Notes: generated from the letters alone by a model not told the origin. Shown: positions 15,528 through 25,753, counted from the stretch's first letter. The stretch is 64,000 nt of DNA from an uncultured Bacteroidia bacterium (GCA_902781705.1 CACZKE010000009.1:1-64000), one strand, 5' to 3'. Numbers and translations are program-made.

Positions 15528-16685
15528 TTATTTCCGAAGTTCCGCCACCATCGCCTCGGCAACGGCATCGGAGGCACCGGTACCGCCCAGTTTTTCACGG
15601 ATCTCGGCATAATCGGCCTGCATCCGGGTGCGGTAGTTTTCGTCCATAACCAGCCGCCGGACCTCCTGGACGAGGTTTTCCGCCGTGAAATAGTTCTGCA
15701 GGTACTCCTTGAAGGCGGCACGGTCGATGATGAGGTTCGCCAGGGAGATGAAACGGATCTTGATAATGCTCCGCATGATGAGGAAAGTCGTCTGCGCGGT
15801 CCGGTACCCGACCACTTGGGGCGTGCCAATAAGCGCGGCCTCCAAGGAAGCGGTGCCGGAATTGATGACGGCAGCCCGGGCATGGCGGAGGACGCCGTAG
15901 GTGTCACCGAAGACGACATGGACAAAGGCATCGTTCCCGGCCAGGTCGTAATCTTCCCGGGAGCGGGCCGGTGCCGCCGCGATGACAAACTGATAATCAG
16001 CGAATTCCGGCATGGCATGGAGCCGGGCGGCGAGGTCCATGTACACGGGCATCATCGTCTTGATCTCCCCATTGCGTGAGCCGGCGAGGAGGGCGATCAT
16101 GGGCCTGTCCGGGAGACCGTGGCGCTGCAGAAAGTCCGTTCGCGTTTCCTGCATGGCCGGGCTGCGGTCCACGGCATCCACCAGCGGATTCCCCTTGTAG
16201 ATGAAATCCACCCCTTTCCGGCGGAAATAGTCGATCTCGAACGGGAAGACGATGAAGAGTTTATCCACATAGGCCTTCAGTTTCCGGATCCGGCTTTCGC
16301 GGGAGGCCCAAACTTTCGGAGCGATGTAATAGAAGACCTTAAAGCCGGCCTTATGGGCGAATTCGGCAATGCGGAAATTGAACCCGGGATAGTCGATGAG
16401 AACGACGACATCGGGCTTCCAGGAAAGGATGTCTTCCTCGCAGGAGCGGACCTTTCCCAGCAACTGCCGGGCATGGACCAGGACCTCCCAGAAGCCGATG
16501 ATGGCCCCGTCCCGGTAATCGTTCACGAGGCCGCTGCCCGACTGATGTTCCCGGTACACGGCGTCCATGAGGCCGCCGCCCCAGAAGCGGATGTCCGCCT
16601 CCGGGTCCCGGGCGTAAAGTCCCCGCATCAGGTTGGAACCGTGCAGGTCTCCCGAGGCTTCACCGGCAATCAGGTAATACTTCAT
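15528..16685 (-). CDS. lpxB: Lipid-A-disaccharide synthase
   Basis: A 385-residue GT19 glycosyltransferase that joins UDP-diacylglucosamine and lipid X in lipid A synthesis at the inner membrane. The N-terminal AGEASGDLHGSNLM block, the GSRNGEIKTMMPV segment, and the C-terminal NSGTASLEAALIGTPQVVGYR sugar-nucleotide block are typical. Length is normal. The start overlaps the surE stop by four bases. Confidence 0.96.
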   Translation of the reverse strand: MKYYLIAGEASGDLHGSNLMRGLYARDPEADIRFWGGGLMDAVYREHQSGSGLVNDYRDGAIIGFWEVLVHARQLLGKVRSCEEDILSWKPDVVVLIDYPGFNFRIAEFAHKAGFKVFYYIAPKVWASRESRIRKLKAYVDKLFIVFPFEIDYFRRKGVDFIYKGNPLVDAVDRSPAMQETRTDFLQRHGLPDRPMIALLAGSRNGEIKTMMPVYMDLAARLHAMPEFADYQFVIAAAPARSREDYDLAGNDAFVHVVFGDTYGVLRHARAAVINSGTASLEAALIGTPQVVGYRTAQTTFLIMRSIIKIRFISLANLIIDRAAFKEYLQNYFTAENLVQEVRRLVMDENYRTRMQADYAEIREKLGGTGASDAVAEAMVAELRK

Positions 16686-17512
16686 CGGGTCAGGTCTTGC
16701 AGACGCTTCAATTCGGCGAAATCGGTCCGGTCGATGTTGTTGGGGGTGATGGTGATCCAGTTGGAATGGTTCAGGACGTGGTCCGCATCCATCGCGCCGT
16801 CTTCGTCATCGACGAAGTCCCCGATCATCATGTAGCCGGACTCCCCTTCCTCCAGCGGCGGAAGGCTGTCCTGCAGGTGGAATCCCGTCGCCTCATAGAC
16901 CGAGAGACGCTCCACGTCCCAGGGCTGGAACTCGCGGACCCAGTGGCCGCGGCCCTGCCGGGCGAAGCAGATGCCGGATACCCGGTCGGGGGAAACATCC
17001 GGGAAATTGATGTTGTAAAGAAGGCCGTATTTCCCCTCAGGCCAGTTGTCCAGGAGGAAACGGAGGATCTCCGGCAGATACCGTTCGACGGTGGCAAAAT
17101 CGGCGTCCGGGCGGAAATTGCACAAGGACACGCCGATGGCCTTGCAACCGTTCAGGGCACCTTCCTCCGCGGCGCCGAGGGTAGCGGAGTAATTCGCGGC
17201 CGTGGCGGCGTTGGACCCGTGGTTGATGCCGCAGATCACCAGGTCCGGATTCCGGTTCTCGTAGAAATATTCGAGGCCGAACTTCACGCAGGAAGCCGGC
17301 GTAGCGTCCAGGTAATGCCAATTCCCCGGTCCTTCCTCCGGAAGGGCCTTGTGCGCCAGGCGCTTCATGCCCAGGGAAACGGCCATCGAAGCGCCGCTCT
17401 GGTGGTACTTCGGAGCGACGACCGTCACCTCCCCGAACTGTGCCATGATCCGGGCCAGGGCATGGATTCCGCCCGCCTTGTATCCGTCATCGTTGCTGAC
17501 CAGTATCTTCAT
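16682..17512 (-). CDS. surE: 5'-nucleotidase SurE
   Basis: A 276-residue metal-dependent nucleoside monophosphate phosphatase. The start MKILVSNDDGYKAGG (17512) contains the metal-binding NDDG; HQSGASMAVS and GINHGSNAATAANYSATLGAA are the other family blocks. The frame extends to 17590, but those codons lie over the promoter. It heads the surE-lpxB pair; the lipoprotein/radical SAM genes follow. Confidence 0.96.
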   Translation of the reverse strand: MKILVSNDDGYKAGGIHALARIMAQFGEVTVVAPKYHQSGASMAVSLGMKRLAHKALPEEGPGNWHYLDATPASCVKFGLEYFYENRNPDLVICGINHGSNAATAANYSATLGAAEEGALNGCKAIGVSLCNFRPDADFATVERYLPEILRFLLDNWPEGKYGLLYNINFPDVSPDRVSGICFARQGRGHWVREFQPWDVERLSVYEATGFHLQDSLPPLEEGESGYMMIGDFVDDEDGAMDADHVLNHSNWITITPNNIDRTDFAELKRLQDLTR

Positions 17513-17549
17513 GGAAAATGAATTCTTAAAATCTTTGAAATTACTTTTG

Positions 17550-17557
17550 CAAAGATA
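17550..17557 (-). promoter_or_regulatory. Promoter -7 box of surE
   Basis: TATCTTTG on the minus strand, about 37 bases upstream of the surE ATG and divergent from the gapA promoter. Confidence 0.65.
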
Positions 17558-17579
17558 CGGAATAATCCCTTTTTTTTCG

Positions 17580-17587
17580 TAAATTTG
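17580..17587 (+). promoter_or_regulatory. Promoter -7 box of gapA
   Basis: TAAATTTG on the plus strand; a second candidate TACTTTTG lies at 17542-17549. The resulting leader to the ATG at 17653 is about 60 bases. Confidence 0.6.
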
Positions 17588-17652
17588 CACCGCCTTTGGA
17601 GGAAAACCGGAGGCCCTTATTGAGAAACATTTATTTTTTATTAAAATTCAGT

Positions 17653-18720
17653 ATGAATAGAATTGCTATCAACGGTTTTGGCCGTATCGGTCGTCTGGCT
17701 TTCCGTCAGATGTTCGAGGCTGATGGTTATGAGGTTGTCGCCATCAATGACCTCACCAGCCCCAAAATGCTTGCTCACCTTCTGAAGTACGACACCGCTC
17801 AGGGTGGCTTCGCCGGCAAGTTCGGTGAAGGAAAGCACACGGTGGATTACAAGGACGCCGTCCTCGCAGAAGACGGAAAGACGGTCGTCACCCCCGGTTC
17901 CATCATCGTGGACGGCAAGGAAATCACCATCTATGCGAAGCCCAATGCCGCTGAACTCCCTTGGGGCGAACTGAATGTGGACGTCGTCCTCGAGTGCACC
18001 GGTTTCTACACCTCCAAGGCGAAGGCCTCCGCTCACATCCAGGCCGGCGCGAAGAAGGTTGTCATTTCCGCTCCTGCGGGCAACGACCTCCCCACCATCG
18101 TTTACAACACCAACCACAAGACCCTGACCCCGGCCGACACCGTGATCAGCGCCGCTTCCTGCACCACCAACTGCCTCGCCCCGATGGCCGACGCCCTCAA
18201 CAAGTATGCCCCCATCCAGAGCGGTATCATGAGCACCATCCACGCCTACACCGGCGACCAGATGATCCTCGACGGCCCTCAGCGCAAGGGTGACCTCCGC
18301 CGCAGCCGTGCGGGTGCCTGCAACATCGTCCCGAACTCCACCGGTGCCGCCAAGGCCATCGGTCTCGTCATCCCCGAACTCAACGGCAAACTCATCGGCA
18401 GCGCCCAGCGTGTTCCCACCCCTACCGGTTCCACCACCATCCTGATCGCCGTCGTGAAGGGTAAGGACGTCACCGTCGAAGGCATCAACGCCGCGATGAA
18501 GGCCGCCTCCAACGAGTCCTTCGGCTACACCGAGGACCAGATCGTCAGCTCCGACATCATCGGCATGAAGTTCGGTTCCCTGTTCGATGCCACCCAGACC
18601 ATGGTCTCCAAGGTCGATGACGACACCTATCAGGTTCAGGTCGTCTCCTGGTACGACAACGAGAACTCCTACACTTCCCAGATGGTCCGTACCATCAAGT
18701 ACCTCGCCGAGCTCAAGTAA
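17653..18720 (+). CDS. gapA: Glyceraldehyde-3-phosphate dehydrogenase, type I
   Basis: A 355-residue glycolytic GAPDH oxidising glyceraldehyde-3-phosphate with NAD and phosphate. It shows the NAD-binding [10 protein letters not shown] at residues 4-13, catalytic Cys in [19 protein letters not shown], and [13 protein letters not shown] at the C-terminus. The start is the ATG at 17653. Codon use is strongly biased to C-ending codons, consistent with high expression, and a strong terminator follows. Confidence 0.98.
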   Translation: MNRIAINGFGRIGRLAFRQMFEADGYEVVAINDLTSPKMLAHLLKYDTAQGGFAGKFGEGKHTVDYKDAVLAEDGKTVVTPGSIIVDGKEITIYAKPNAAELPWGELNVDVVLECTGFYTSKAKASAHIQAGAKKVVISAPAGNDLPTIVYNTNHKTLTPADTVISAASCTTNCLAPMADALNKYAPIQSGIMSTIHAYTGDQMILDGPQRKGDLRRSRAGACNIVPNSTGAAKAIGLVIPELNGKLIGSAQRVPTPTGSTTILIAVVKGKDVTVEGINAAMKAASNESFGYTEDQIVSSDIIGMKFGSLFDATQTMVSKVDDDTYQVQVVSWYDNENSYTSQMVRTIKYLAELK

Positions 18721-18752
18721 GTCAAGCGAACTCCTTTCCGGAGTATGTTTTA

Positions 18753-18787
18753 AGACAGGTTCCCGCCGGAACCTGTCTATTTTTTTA
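18753..18787 (+). terminator. Intrinsic terminator of gapA
   Basis: An 11-pair perfect stem AGACAGGTTCC/GGAACCTGTCT with loop CGCC, followed by ATTTTTTTA. The T-run leads straight into the next gene's promoter. Confidence 0.92.
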
Positions 18788-18788
18788 T

Positions 18789-18796
18789 TATCTTTG
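18789..18796 (+). promoter_or_regulatory. Promoter -7 box of ompA-like gene
   Basis: TATCTTTG abutting the gapA terminator T-run, 30 bases before the ATG. No clear -33 box, because that position falls in the terminator stem. Confidence 0.6.
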
Positions 18797-18825
18797 TGGA
18801 TAGAAACAACTTTACTGATAGTAAT

Positions 18826-19917
18826 ATGAAAAAGTTAACCCTTGTTGCAGCCCTTCTCGCGGCATTTGCTTTCTCCGCGAAGGCGCAGGAATTCGAGCCG
18901 GGACTCTACCTCCAGCTTCAGGGCGGAGCCGCTTACGACCTCGGCGAGTCCACCATCTGCAAACTGATCTCCCCTGCCGCACAGGTCGGCATCGGATACC
19001 GGTTCAACGAAGTGTTCGGCGCCCGTCTGTCCGTGAACGGATGGCAGGCCCGCAACTACACCAGCGGTTCCGAAATCCTCTATAAGTACCGTTTCGTCGA
19101 ACCGGCCCTGGACCTGCAGTTCGATCTTGGCAACCTCTTCGCCGGATTCAACCCCAACCGGGTATTCAACACCTACTGGTTCATCGGCGCCGGCGCTCCG
19201 GTCGGATTTGACAATGCCGATGCCATCGACCTCGCCAAGGGCGGTGAAAAGCTTTCCCTCCTCTGGGAGCCCACGAAGGTGTTCTGGGGCGCCCGCACCG
19301 GTCTTGGTGCCGACATCCGGATCACTGACCACGTCGCTTTCAACCTCGAACTGAATGCCAACATGTACCCGGACACCTTCAACTCCAAGAAGGCCGTGGA
19401 CATCGCTCCGGGTCCGGACTGGCGCTTCAACGCCCTGGCCGGCTTCACCTTCCGCTTCGGTGGCAAGAAGGCTCCGAAGGCGGCTCCGGTCGTAGTCCCT
19501 GCCCCCCAGCGCCGGGAAGAAGCCAAGCCCGTCAGGGAAGAGCCTAAGAAGGAAGTCGTCTCCGAGCCCGAGAAGGAAGACATCGGTCCCGCCATCTACC
19601 AGGGTGCCGACGTGGACATCTTCTTCGACCTGAACAAGTCCAACATCCGCAACGACCAGGTCATGACGCTCAACCGCCTCGTGAGCTACCTCCGCAACAA
19701 CCCGGACATCAAGATCCAGCTCGACGGCTACGCCGACCGCGCCACCGGTACCCCGGAAATCAATCAGGAACTCTCCGAGCAGCGCGTCGCCGCCGTCCGC
19801 CAGTTCCTCGTGAGCCGCGGCATCGAGAACGCCCGCGTGAAGACCGCCGCCCACGGCGACACCGTCCAGCCCTTCTCCGGCGCGAAGAACCGCGTGGTTA
19901 CTTGCCGGGTGAGGTAA
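18826..19917 (+). CDS. OmpA-family outer membrane protein
   Basis: A 363-residue outer membrane protein. The signal peptide ends at FSAKAQ (residue 21). An N-terminal beta-barrel (about 22-220; repeated aromatic-rich strands ending AGFTFRFGGKK) is joined by a Pro/Glu/Lys-rich linker to a C-terminal OmpA/MotB peptidoglycan-binding domain (VDIFFDLNKSNIRNDQ, LDGYADRATGTPEIN, LSEQRVAAVRQFLVSRGI). It tethers the outer membrane to the wall. It has its own promoter after the gapA terminator and converges on the HAD lipoprotein gene with nine bases between stops. Confidence 0.93.
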   Translation: MKKLTLVAALLAAFAFSAKAQEFEPGLYLQLQGGAAYDLGESTICKLISPAAQVGIGYRFNEVFGARLSVNGWQARNYTSGSEILYKYRFVEPALDLQFDLGNLFAGFNPNRVFNTYWFIGAGAPVGFDNADAIDLAKGGEKLSLLWEPTKVFWGARTGLGADIRITDHVAFNLELNANMYPDTFNSKKAVDIAPGPDWRFNALAGFTFRFGGKKAPKAAPVVVPAPQRREEAKPVREEPKKEVVSEPEKEDIGPAIYQGADVDIFFDLNKSNIRNDQVMTLNRLVSYLRNNPDIKIQLDGYADRATGTPEINQELSEQRVAAVRQFLVSRGIENARVKTAAHGDTVQPFSGAKNRVVTCRVR

Positions 19918-19926
19918 GATTCAAGA

Positions 19927-21048
19927 TTAGATTCCCCCTCCCTGAACACTTTCAGGGACGGGAGCAAAGGCGGGCTGAACGAGGTTTCGGCCCGCTTTGT
20001 TTTGTGCTTTTGCTTCGGAGACGAGGCGGCCGATGGCTGATTCGGGGCTGCGGCCGACATCGATCAGGAGCCCATGGACGGTCTCCGGATATGCGGTGAG
20101 CATGGGAACATCGCCGTTGGAGTCTCCCCCGACGAGGACGGGGCCCATGCCGTCATGGGCAGGGGCCATCCACGCGTTGATACAGGCCACTTTACCGGCC
20201 TTGATGGGCTGGACATAGGTCGAGTCATAGACCGCTTCCAGATGCTCTCCGGGGGTCAGGCGAAGGCCGAATACATGGTCCGGGGAAAGTCCCGGTCCCA
20301 GGTCAGGATCGCAGGCCAACACTTCCACGACGAGTTCCAGGGAGGCGGAACAGACATACGCGTCAATCCCATTGCCGGAGAGGCAGCGATACAGGTCCTT
20401 CATTTCCGGAGAGACCCAGATACCGCGCTCCACGACGCCGCCCCAGCGGCCGTCCGGTGAATGCCATGATTCCGCAGCCAGTTTTTCCCGGCCATACTGA
20501 TCGTGAACCGCTTCACGCACAAGGGCTTGGGCCTCTTCCGGCGTAAATCCCGTCAATAGACCGGGCATCCAGAGATAGGAAACGGTCCCGCCGAAGGCCT
20601 CGTCCATCCCCGCAAGCAGGGAAAACATCCGGGCCCGGAAATCCAGATAATCGTCAGAAGCATGTACTTCCTCCAAGGTCGATCCGGCGTCCAGCATCTG
20701 CCTCATGGCCTCATATTCCGCCTTCAGGGTCGCCCCCATATCGGCAAAGGTAACTCCTTCCACCAGTTCCTTCGAAGGGTCCGGGACGCCGTCCAGGAAA
20801 CAGTGGGCCGGCGCATCGGCATAGCGCAGATGTTCGACCTGATAGACCCAGAGCGCCTGCGAAATGTCATGGACACTGGAGGTCTTGTCAAAATCGAACA
20901 CCGCATAGGCCCCTTCCCGGGCATTTTCCCGCATCAGGGTATTCAGGGACTTCCGGACGGAAGGGTCCCAGTTCCCGGGCTCCAGCCGCGCGGCCGGATG
21001 ACAGGCAACCAAACAACCGGCGCAAAAGACAAGCAGAAGTTTCTTCAT
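19927..21048 (-). CDS. HAD-superfamily phosphatase lipoprotein
   Basis: A 373-residue lipoprotein (MKKLLLVFCAGCLVAC, Cys16) with a haloacid dehalogenase phosphatase domain. Motif I is AVFDFDKTSS (nucleophile and acid Asp; usual DxDxT/S), a Ser in AYVCSASLE is motif II, Lys in QPIKAGKV motif III, and GGDSNGDVPML motif IV. A periplasmic phosphoserine-phosphatase-like enzyme is likely; the substrate is unknown. The gene is ten bases downstream of the yggS-like gene, and they probably share a transcript. Confidence 0.88.
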   Translation of the reverse strand: MKKLLLVFCAGCLVACHPAARLEPGNWDPSVRKSLNTLMRENAREGAYAVFDFDKTSSVHDISQALWVYQVEHLRYADAPAHCFLDGVPDPSKELVEGVTFADMGATLKAEYEAMRQMLDAGSTLEEVHASDDYLDFRARMFSLLAGMDEAFGGTVSYLWMPGLLTGFTPEEAQALVREAVHDQYGREKLAAESWHSPDGRWGGVVERGIWVSPEMKDLYRCLSGNGIDAYVCSASLELVVEVLACDPDLGPGLSPDHVFGLRLTPGEHLEAVYDSTYVQPIKAGKVACINAWMAPAHDGMGPVLVGGDSNGDVPMLTAYPETVHGLLIDVGRSPESAIGRLVSEAKAQNKAGRNLVQPAFAPVPESVQGGGI

Positions 21049-21058
21049 CGTTTTCAGG

Positions 21059-21832
21059 TCAATACTCCCTCGGTCCGAAAATATCCGTTCCGATCCGCAC
21101 CATCGTCGCCCCGTGCCGTACGGCGACGGGCCAGTCCTGCGACATGCCGATGGACAGCTCCGTGAAGGTTTCCCGAAGCTGAGGGAACTCCTCCCGGATC
21201 CGCCGGAACAGGCCTTCGATCCTCTTGAAATCCGCCTCGATCACGGCCTCATCCTCCGTATTCGTCGCCATGCCCATGAGGCCCCTTATTCGGTAGCAAT
21301 GAGCCGAAGTGGGTATTTGTCCGGAAACCGCCTCCGCTACGCTCCGGCCCCTCCCATCGCAAGCGATGGGCCCCTCCCTCTTATCTGGCCGAGGGTGGCC
21401 AGAGGTTTCCGGACAAACACCCACTCCGGCCTGTAAGATCGACCATAGTTCTTCCTCATCAAAACCCTGTTTGGTTTCTTCGGCGCCGAGGTGGAGTTCA
21501 AGGAGGACGTCGACAGTACGGCCGTTGTCTCTCCCCCACTTGTCGATGGCTTCCAGCAGGTGGAAGGAATCGACGGACTGGACGAGGGCGACGTACGGGA
21601 GGACGAGTTTGAGTTTGTTGGTCTGGAGATGGCCGATGAAATGCCACTCGATATCCGCGGGCATTTGCGGGACTTTGGCGGCAAGTTCCTGGGGACGGCT
21701 CTCGGCAAAGATGCGCTGGCCGGCATCGTAGGCCTCCATCAGGCGTTCGACCGGATGGAATTTGGAAACTGCCACCAGTTTCACGGCTGATGGCAGTTTC
21801 GTCAATAGATTTTGAAGATTCTCTTTGATCAT
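21059..21832 (-). CDS. yggS: YggS-family PLP homeostasis protein with insert
   Basis: A 257-residue pyridoxal-phosphate-binding protein (PLPBP/YggS family, vitamin B6 homeostasis). The PLP Lys24 is in VAVSKFHP; WHFIGHLQTNK, GLMGMATN, LSIGMSQDWPVAV and RIGTDIFG are all present. The family is usually about 220-230 residues. Here roughly residues 136-177 form an Arg/Gly/Pro-rich stretch with no counterpart, encoded by a palindromic DNA element inserted in frame (21303-21430) in the loop before YRIRGLMGMATN. The protein may still fold if the loop tolerates it. Confidence 0.92.
   Translation of the reverse strand: MIKENLQNLLTKLPSAVKLVAVSKFHPVERLMEAYDAGQRIFAESRPQELAAKVPQMPADIEWHFIGHLQTNKLKLVLPYVALVQSVDSFHLLEAIDKWGRDNGRTVDVLLELHLGAEETKQGFDEEELWSILQAGVGVCPETSGHPRPDKREGPIACDGRGRSVAEAVSGQIPTSAHCYRIRGLMGMATNTEDEAVIEADFKRIEGLFRRIREEFPQLRETFTELSIGMSQDWPVAVRHGATMVRIGTDIFGPREY
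21303..21430. repeat. Palindromic element inserted in frame in yggS
   Basis: Terminal inverted arms of 27 bases, GCCGRAGTGGGTRTTTGTCC then GGAAACC, lie at 21303-21329 and 21404-21430 and match at 25 of 27 positions. Inside are a perfect hairpin CCCATCGC/GCGATGGG (21353-21370) and a second, TCTGGCC with GGCCAGA. The frame stays open through the element. The box GGGCCCCTCCC plus hairpin resembles 49143-49178. Confidence 0.85.
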
Positions 21833-21836
21833 AAAA

Positions 21837-21864
21837 GATTCTTTCGCTTCGCTCAGAATGACAG
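21837..21864. repeat. Dispersed repeat type B copy
   Basis: GATTCTTTCGCTTCGCTC then AGAATGACAG matches 3439-3466 with few differences; a partial duplicate (GCTCAGAATGACAG) follows at 21871-21884. It sits between yidC and yggS. Confidence 0.8.
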
Positions 21865-21888
21865 ATAGGTGCTCAGAATGACAGAGGG

Positions 21889-23763
21889 TTAACGTCTCTT
21901 TTTCTGTTGCTGGGCCTGCTGCTTCTGCATTTCACGCTGCATCTTCTGGGCTTCTTCCAGGCGCTGCTGCCACTTGGACTTGGGCGCCGCCTTGCCCTCG
22001 GCCGCCTTCACCTTCGCCAGGATCTCTTCCGGGTGGACGAACCACTTCTTGATGATCCAGGTTTCCAGCATCGTGATGAGGTTGGAAAGGAGGTAGTAGT
22101 AACTCAGGCCGGAGGAAAGGTTGTTACAGATGAAGAACATCATGATCGGCATCATGTACAGGCTCATGAAACGCATCATCTGGGCGTTCGGGTCGTTTCC
22201 GGTACTCTGGTTCTGCATCGTGATCTTCGAGTAGAAGAACATCGACAGGGCCATCAGGAGGGCGAACAGGGAGATGTGGTCCATGCCCAGGACACTCGTG
22301 CCCCAGTGGATGACATCGTCATAGGCGGAGAGGTCCTCGGCCCACAGGAAGGGCTGCTGACGCAGTTGGATGGAAGCCGGGAAGAACCGGAACATCGCCC
22401 ACAGGATCGGCATCTGGAACAGCATCGGGAGACAGCCGCCCATCATGGACACGCCGGCCTTGTTGTACAGTTCCATCGTCGCCTGCTGCTTCTTCATCGC
22501 GTCTTCCTGCTTGGGATACTTCGCGTTGATCTTGTCCAGTTCGGGCTTCAGGGCCTGCATCTTCGCGGAGGAAGAGTAACTCTTGTAGGCGAACGGAAGG
22601 ACGACCAGTTTGATGAAGATCGTCATCAGGAGGATGATGATGCCGAAGCTCTTGATGAACTTGCTCAGCCAGTCGAACAGCGGGATGATCACGCCCTTGG
22701 TGAACCAGGAAATCCACGCACCGCCCATCGGAATCACCTTCTCATAGGCATGGTGGTATTCCCGGAGACCCTTGTAATCGTTGGGACCGAAGTAGAATTC
22801 GAAGGGGATGTCGATCCGCGGGGAGCCCGGCTGGATATCCGCCCGCATGGAGGCCGTGCAGGTCATCAGGTCATGCTCGGCATTGTCCTTCGGGAGATAG
22901 TCGATGGAGAATTCGCCGTAGGTGAAGTCCTTCGGGGCGCGCATGATGGCGGAGAAGAACTGCTGCTGGAAGGCGAACCACTCCAGTTTGTTGTCGAAAC
23001 GCTTGGAGCCGCTACGGCCGTTGCCAATGCTTTCCGGCTTCTTCTCGTCCGGGAAATAGTAGTTCAGGCGGGAGTACTGGCTCTCGTTCTTGAAGCCCTT
23101 CTCCATCCGCGGAATGACCGCATCGAAATCCACGTCGATGCTGCCCACATTGTGCGGGATCAGGTTTTCCATGCCCACGAAGGAGAGCGTCTGGTTCACC
23201 GAATAGGAATCCTTCACGAGCGTGTAGGTTTCCTCGATGTAACCGCCGTTCGAGAACGGCAGGCGCATCACCACGGTGGAATCCGTCGAGGCCTCGGGGA
23301 CATACTGGAAGTTGAACTTCCGGGTGTCCACGGCCGTCGGGGCATAGACCACGAATCCGAGCTGGCTCTTGCCGTCGCGGAGGATATACAGGTCCGTCTT
23401 GTCGTAGTTCTTGTACTCCTTGACCCGGACCGCATAGGGCTGGGCGCCCATCGTGGTGAAGGTGATCTCCAGTTTTTCGTTCTCGAGTTTCAAGAGGGTC
23501 CCCTCGCCCTGCGCCGCAGCGTTCAGGAGGGAATCGCTATAGACCGCAGTCTTCGCAGGAAGGGTGGCTACGACCGTATCCTCCGGATGCTCGGCCAGGT
23601 AAGCGGCGCGGATGCTGTCCTGACGGAAGGCCTCCACGGCGGCGATGGAATCCAGTTGTGCCTGGTATTCCATCTGCTTTTTGACCTGGCGGCTCTGGTA
23701 CCCGAAGAAGCCCATCATGATGAGGGCGATAAGGACGAAGCCGATGATTGAGTTTTTGTCCAT
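21889..23763 (-). CDS. yidC: Membrane protein insertase YidC
   Basis: A 624-residue insertase. An N-terminal membrane anchor ([18 protein letters not shown], about 5-22) leads into a long periplasmic beta-sandwich domain, then a C-terminal five-helix core (from about 370: [63 protein letters not shown]) and a Gln/Lys-rich tail that may touch ribosomes. Length and layout match Bacteroidetes YidC. It follows the DUF349 gene by three bases. Confidence 0.96.
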   Translation of the reverse strand: MDKNSIIGFVLIALIMMGFFGYQSRQVKKQMEYQAQLDSIAAVEAFRQDSIRAAYLAEHPEDTVVATLPAKTAVYSDSLLNAAAQGEGTLLKLENEKLEITFTTMGAQPYAVRVKEYKNYDKTDLYILRDGKSQLGFVVYAPTAVDTRKFNFQYVPEASTDSTVVMRLPFSNGGYIEETYTLVKDSYSVNQTLSFVGMENLIPHNVGSIDVDFDAVIPRMEKGFKNESQYSRLNYYFPDEKKPESIGNGRSGSKRFDNKLEWFAFQQQFFSAIMRAPKDFTYGEFSIDYLPKDNAEHDLMTCTASMRADIQPGSPRIDIPFEFYFGPNDYKGLREYHHAYEKVIPMGGAWISWFTKGVIIPLFDWLSKFIKSFGIIILLMTIFIKLVVLPFAYKSYSSSAKMQALKPELDKINAKYPKQEDAMKKQQATMELYNKAGVSMMGGCLPMLFQMPILWAMFRFFPASIQLRQQPFLWAEDLSAYDDVIHWGTSVLGMDHISLFALLMALSMFFYSKITMQNQSTGNDPNAQMMRFMSLYMMPIMMFFICNNLSSGLSYYYLLSNLITMLETWIIKKWFVHPEEILAKVKAAEGKAAPKSKWQQRLEEAQKMQREMQKQQAQQQKKRR

Positions 23764-23766
23764 AGG

Positions 23767-25680
23767 CTACTCGCTCTGCTCCTCCTCCTGCTCCTTGGTC
23801 ACCAGTTCGCGGATCTTGGCCTCCAGTTCCTTGAGGTCGGCCTTGGCGGCGTCGATGCGCTCCTGCATCTGGGCCTTGAGTTGCTCGGCGCCCTTGGACA
23901 GGCCGAAGAAGCCGATGTTGTTCTCGTAGGTCTGGATGTCCTGCTGGAGCTGGTTGTACTTGAGGGTGAGCTTGTCCTTCTCGGTGAGCGGGGCATTGCT
24001 GCGGCGCTGCTCGCCGCGGACGGGACCGCGTCCGCCTTCCCGGCGTCCGCCCCGGTTGAAATCCGGGAACTTGGCCTGCATCGCGCTGCGATAGGCATCC
24101 TGGACGGCTTCCTTTTCCTTGAACGGAACGAAACCGATGGCATTCCAGCGCTCGGCAAAGCCGCGGGCGGCTTCGAGGTCGGCCTCCGCACCGGCGGAGA
24201 CATAGGCCTCGATTTCCTCGATGAGGGCGCGCTTGGCCCTGAGGTTGCCATAGTAGTCGTTCTCGGGACGGCCCTGCTTGTCACGCTCGTTGAAGAAGGC
24301 GTCGCAGGCGGCGCGGAAACGCTTCCAGAGCTGCTCGGACTTCTTGCGCGGCACGGCACCGATCTCCTTCCACTGCTTCTGGAGTTCGATCAGGGTATCG
24401 GAGGTCTTCTTCCAGTCGGTGCTGTCCTTGAGGGCCTCAGCCTGCTCGATGATGGCGAGTTTCTTGGACATGTTGTCGTTCATGTTGTCCTTGAACTCGT
24501 TGTAGTAATCGCGCTTGCGGCTGAAGAAGGCGTCGCAGGCGGCACGGAAGCGGTCATAGACCTTCTGGTTGTCCTTCCGGGTGGCGAAGCCGATCTTGCG
24601 CCACTCGCCCTGGAGGGCGACGATTTCCTTGGAGAGGGCGTTCCACTCGCTGGAGGACTTGATCTCCTGGGCGGCGATGGCCTCGACCTTCTCGCAAAGG
24701 GCCGTCTTGGCCTCGAGGTTCTGGACCTGCTGCTCCTTCAGGCCTTCGAAATGGGCCTGGTACTTCTTGTTGATGACGGCGGTGGCGGCACGGAAACGCT
24801 CCCAGATGGAGTCGCGGAATTCCTTGGCCACAGGGCCGAATTCCTTCCACTGCTCATGGAGTTTCTGGAGTTCCTTGAAAGCGCCCACGACATCTTCGTT
24901 CTCGGCGAGGGCTTCGGCCTGCTCACAGAATTCGGTCTTGGCCTCGAGGTTCTTGCGGAAGTCCAGGTCGCGGAGTTCGCGGTTGATCTGGACGAGGTCA
25001 TAGAACTTTTCCACGTAGAGCTGGTAGGTGTCGTTGACATCCCGGAAGTTCTGCTGCGGGACCGGACCGGTCTCCCGCCAGCGGTTCTGGATCTCCCGGA
25101 ACTTGGGGAAGGCGTCCTTCATGTCGCCCTGCTCCTCGACAAGGTTCTTGAGGTCCTCGATGATGGCCTGCTTGGTCGCGAGGTTCGCCTCGCGCTCGGC
25201 ATCGAGCTGGCGGTTGTACTCCGCACGCTCTTTCTTATAGACATTGTAAAGGTTCTTGAAACCGGCCTCGATGGCGGCGAAGGGGCTCACGGGAGCGCTC
25301 GTCAGCGGCTCGGTCGGGGCGACTTCCTCCACGGTATCGGCATCGGGCTCTTCGACCGTAGCGTCCTCGCCGGCTTCCGCCTTTTCGCGCGAAAGCAACT
25401 TGTAGAAAGCGGACTTGATGGCCTCGGCCTCCTTGGAACGCTTCATGCGGTCTTCACTTTCCGTCAGGCTCTGGAACAAGGCGGAGAGTTCGGCCAGGGT
25501 CTTGTCGGCATAGTTGACGACGGTCTCCTTGACTTCCTCCTCGGCATCCTTCACCTCCTCCATGACGGGCTGGGCTTCCTCGGCGGCGGGTGCCTGCACT
25601 TCCTGGGTCTGTTCCTGTGCTACATCTGCGGTCTCGACGACGGTCTGCTCGATGACCTCAGGCTTCATTTCTTCACTCAT
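23767..25680 (-). CDS. DUF349 repeat protein
   Basis: A 637-residue acidic protein with at least five DUF349 repeats, each with a W-(K/R)-x-x-G-x-V core and a following F-R-A-A-(C/T) helix: [40 protein letters not shown]. The first 120 residues are Glu/Val/Ala-rich and disordered, the whole is strongly helical, and the C-terminus is a predicted coiled coil ([20 protein letters not shown]). Function is not established. The start is the ATG at 25680; a TTG two codons earlier is less likely. It is followed by yidC three bases later. Confidence 0.9.
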   Translation of the reverse strand: MSEEMKPEVIEQTVVETADVAQEQTQEVQAPAAEEAQPVMEEVKDAEEEVKETVVNYADKTLAELSALFQSLTESEDRMKRSKEAEAIKSAFYKLLSREKAEAGEDATVEEPDADTVEEVAPTEPLTSAPVSPFAAIEAGFKNLYNVYKKERAEYNRQLDAEREANLATKQAIIEDLKNLVEEQGDMKDAFPKFREIQNRWRETGPVPQQNFRDVNDTYQLYVEKFYDLVQINRELRDLDFRKNLEAKTEFCEQAEALAENEDVVGAFKELQKLHEQWKEFGPVAKEFRDSIWERFRAATAVINKKYQAHFEGLKEQQVQNLEAKTALCEKVEAIAAQEIKSSSEWNALSKEIVALQGEWRKIGFATRKDNQKVYDRFRAACDAFFSRKRDYYNEFKDNMNDNMSKKLAIIEQAEALKDSTDWKKTSDTLIELQKQWKEIGAVPRKKSEQLWKRFRAACDAFFNERDKQGRPENDYYGNLRAKRALIEEIEAYVSAGAEADLEAARGFAERWNAIGFVPFKEKEAVQDAYRSAMQAKFPDFNRGGRREGGRGPVRGEQRRSNAPLTEKDKLTLKYNQLQQDIQTYENNIGFFGLSKGAEQLKAQMQERIDAAKADLKELEAKIRELVTKEQEEEQSE

Positions 25681-25715
25681 GATCAATGGTGTTCAAAAAT
25701 TAAACATACAGACGA

Positions 25716-25723
25716 CAAAGATA
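25716..25723 (-). promoter_or_regulatory. Promoter -7 box of DUF349-yidC
   Basis: TATCTTTG on the minus strand about 36 bases upstream of the DUF349 ATG, divergent from the trmD promoter. Confidence 0.6.
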
Positions 25724-25753
25724 ACAAAATTTCCACAATTAAGCATAAAACGC

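Noticed and set aside
19940-19956. CCCTGAACACTTTCAGGG hairpin as terminator between the OmpA-like and HAD genes
   Set aside because: The stem is only five pairs, there is no T-run, and it lies within the HAD gene's last codons.
21907-23751. 614-codon plus-strand open frame
   Set aside because: Exact antisense shadow of yidC, with Leu/Val/His/Arg-rich low-complexity product.
24278-25260. Tandem DNA repeats in the DUF349 gene
   Set aside because: The periodicity reflects diverged DUF349 protein repeats, not recent DNA duplication or a CRISPR array; no CRISPR array was seen anywhere in the window.
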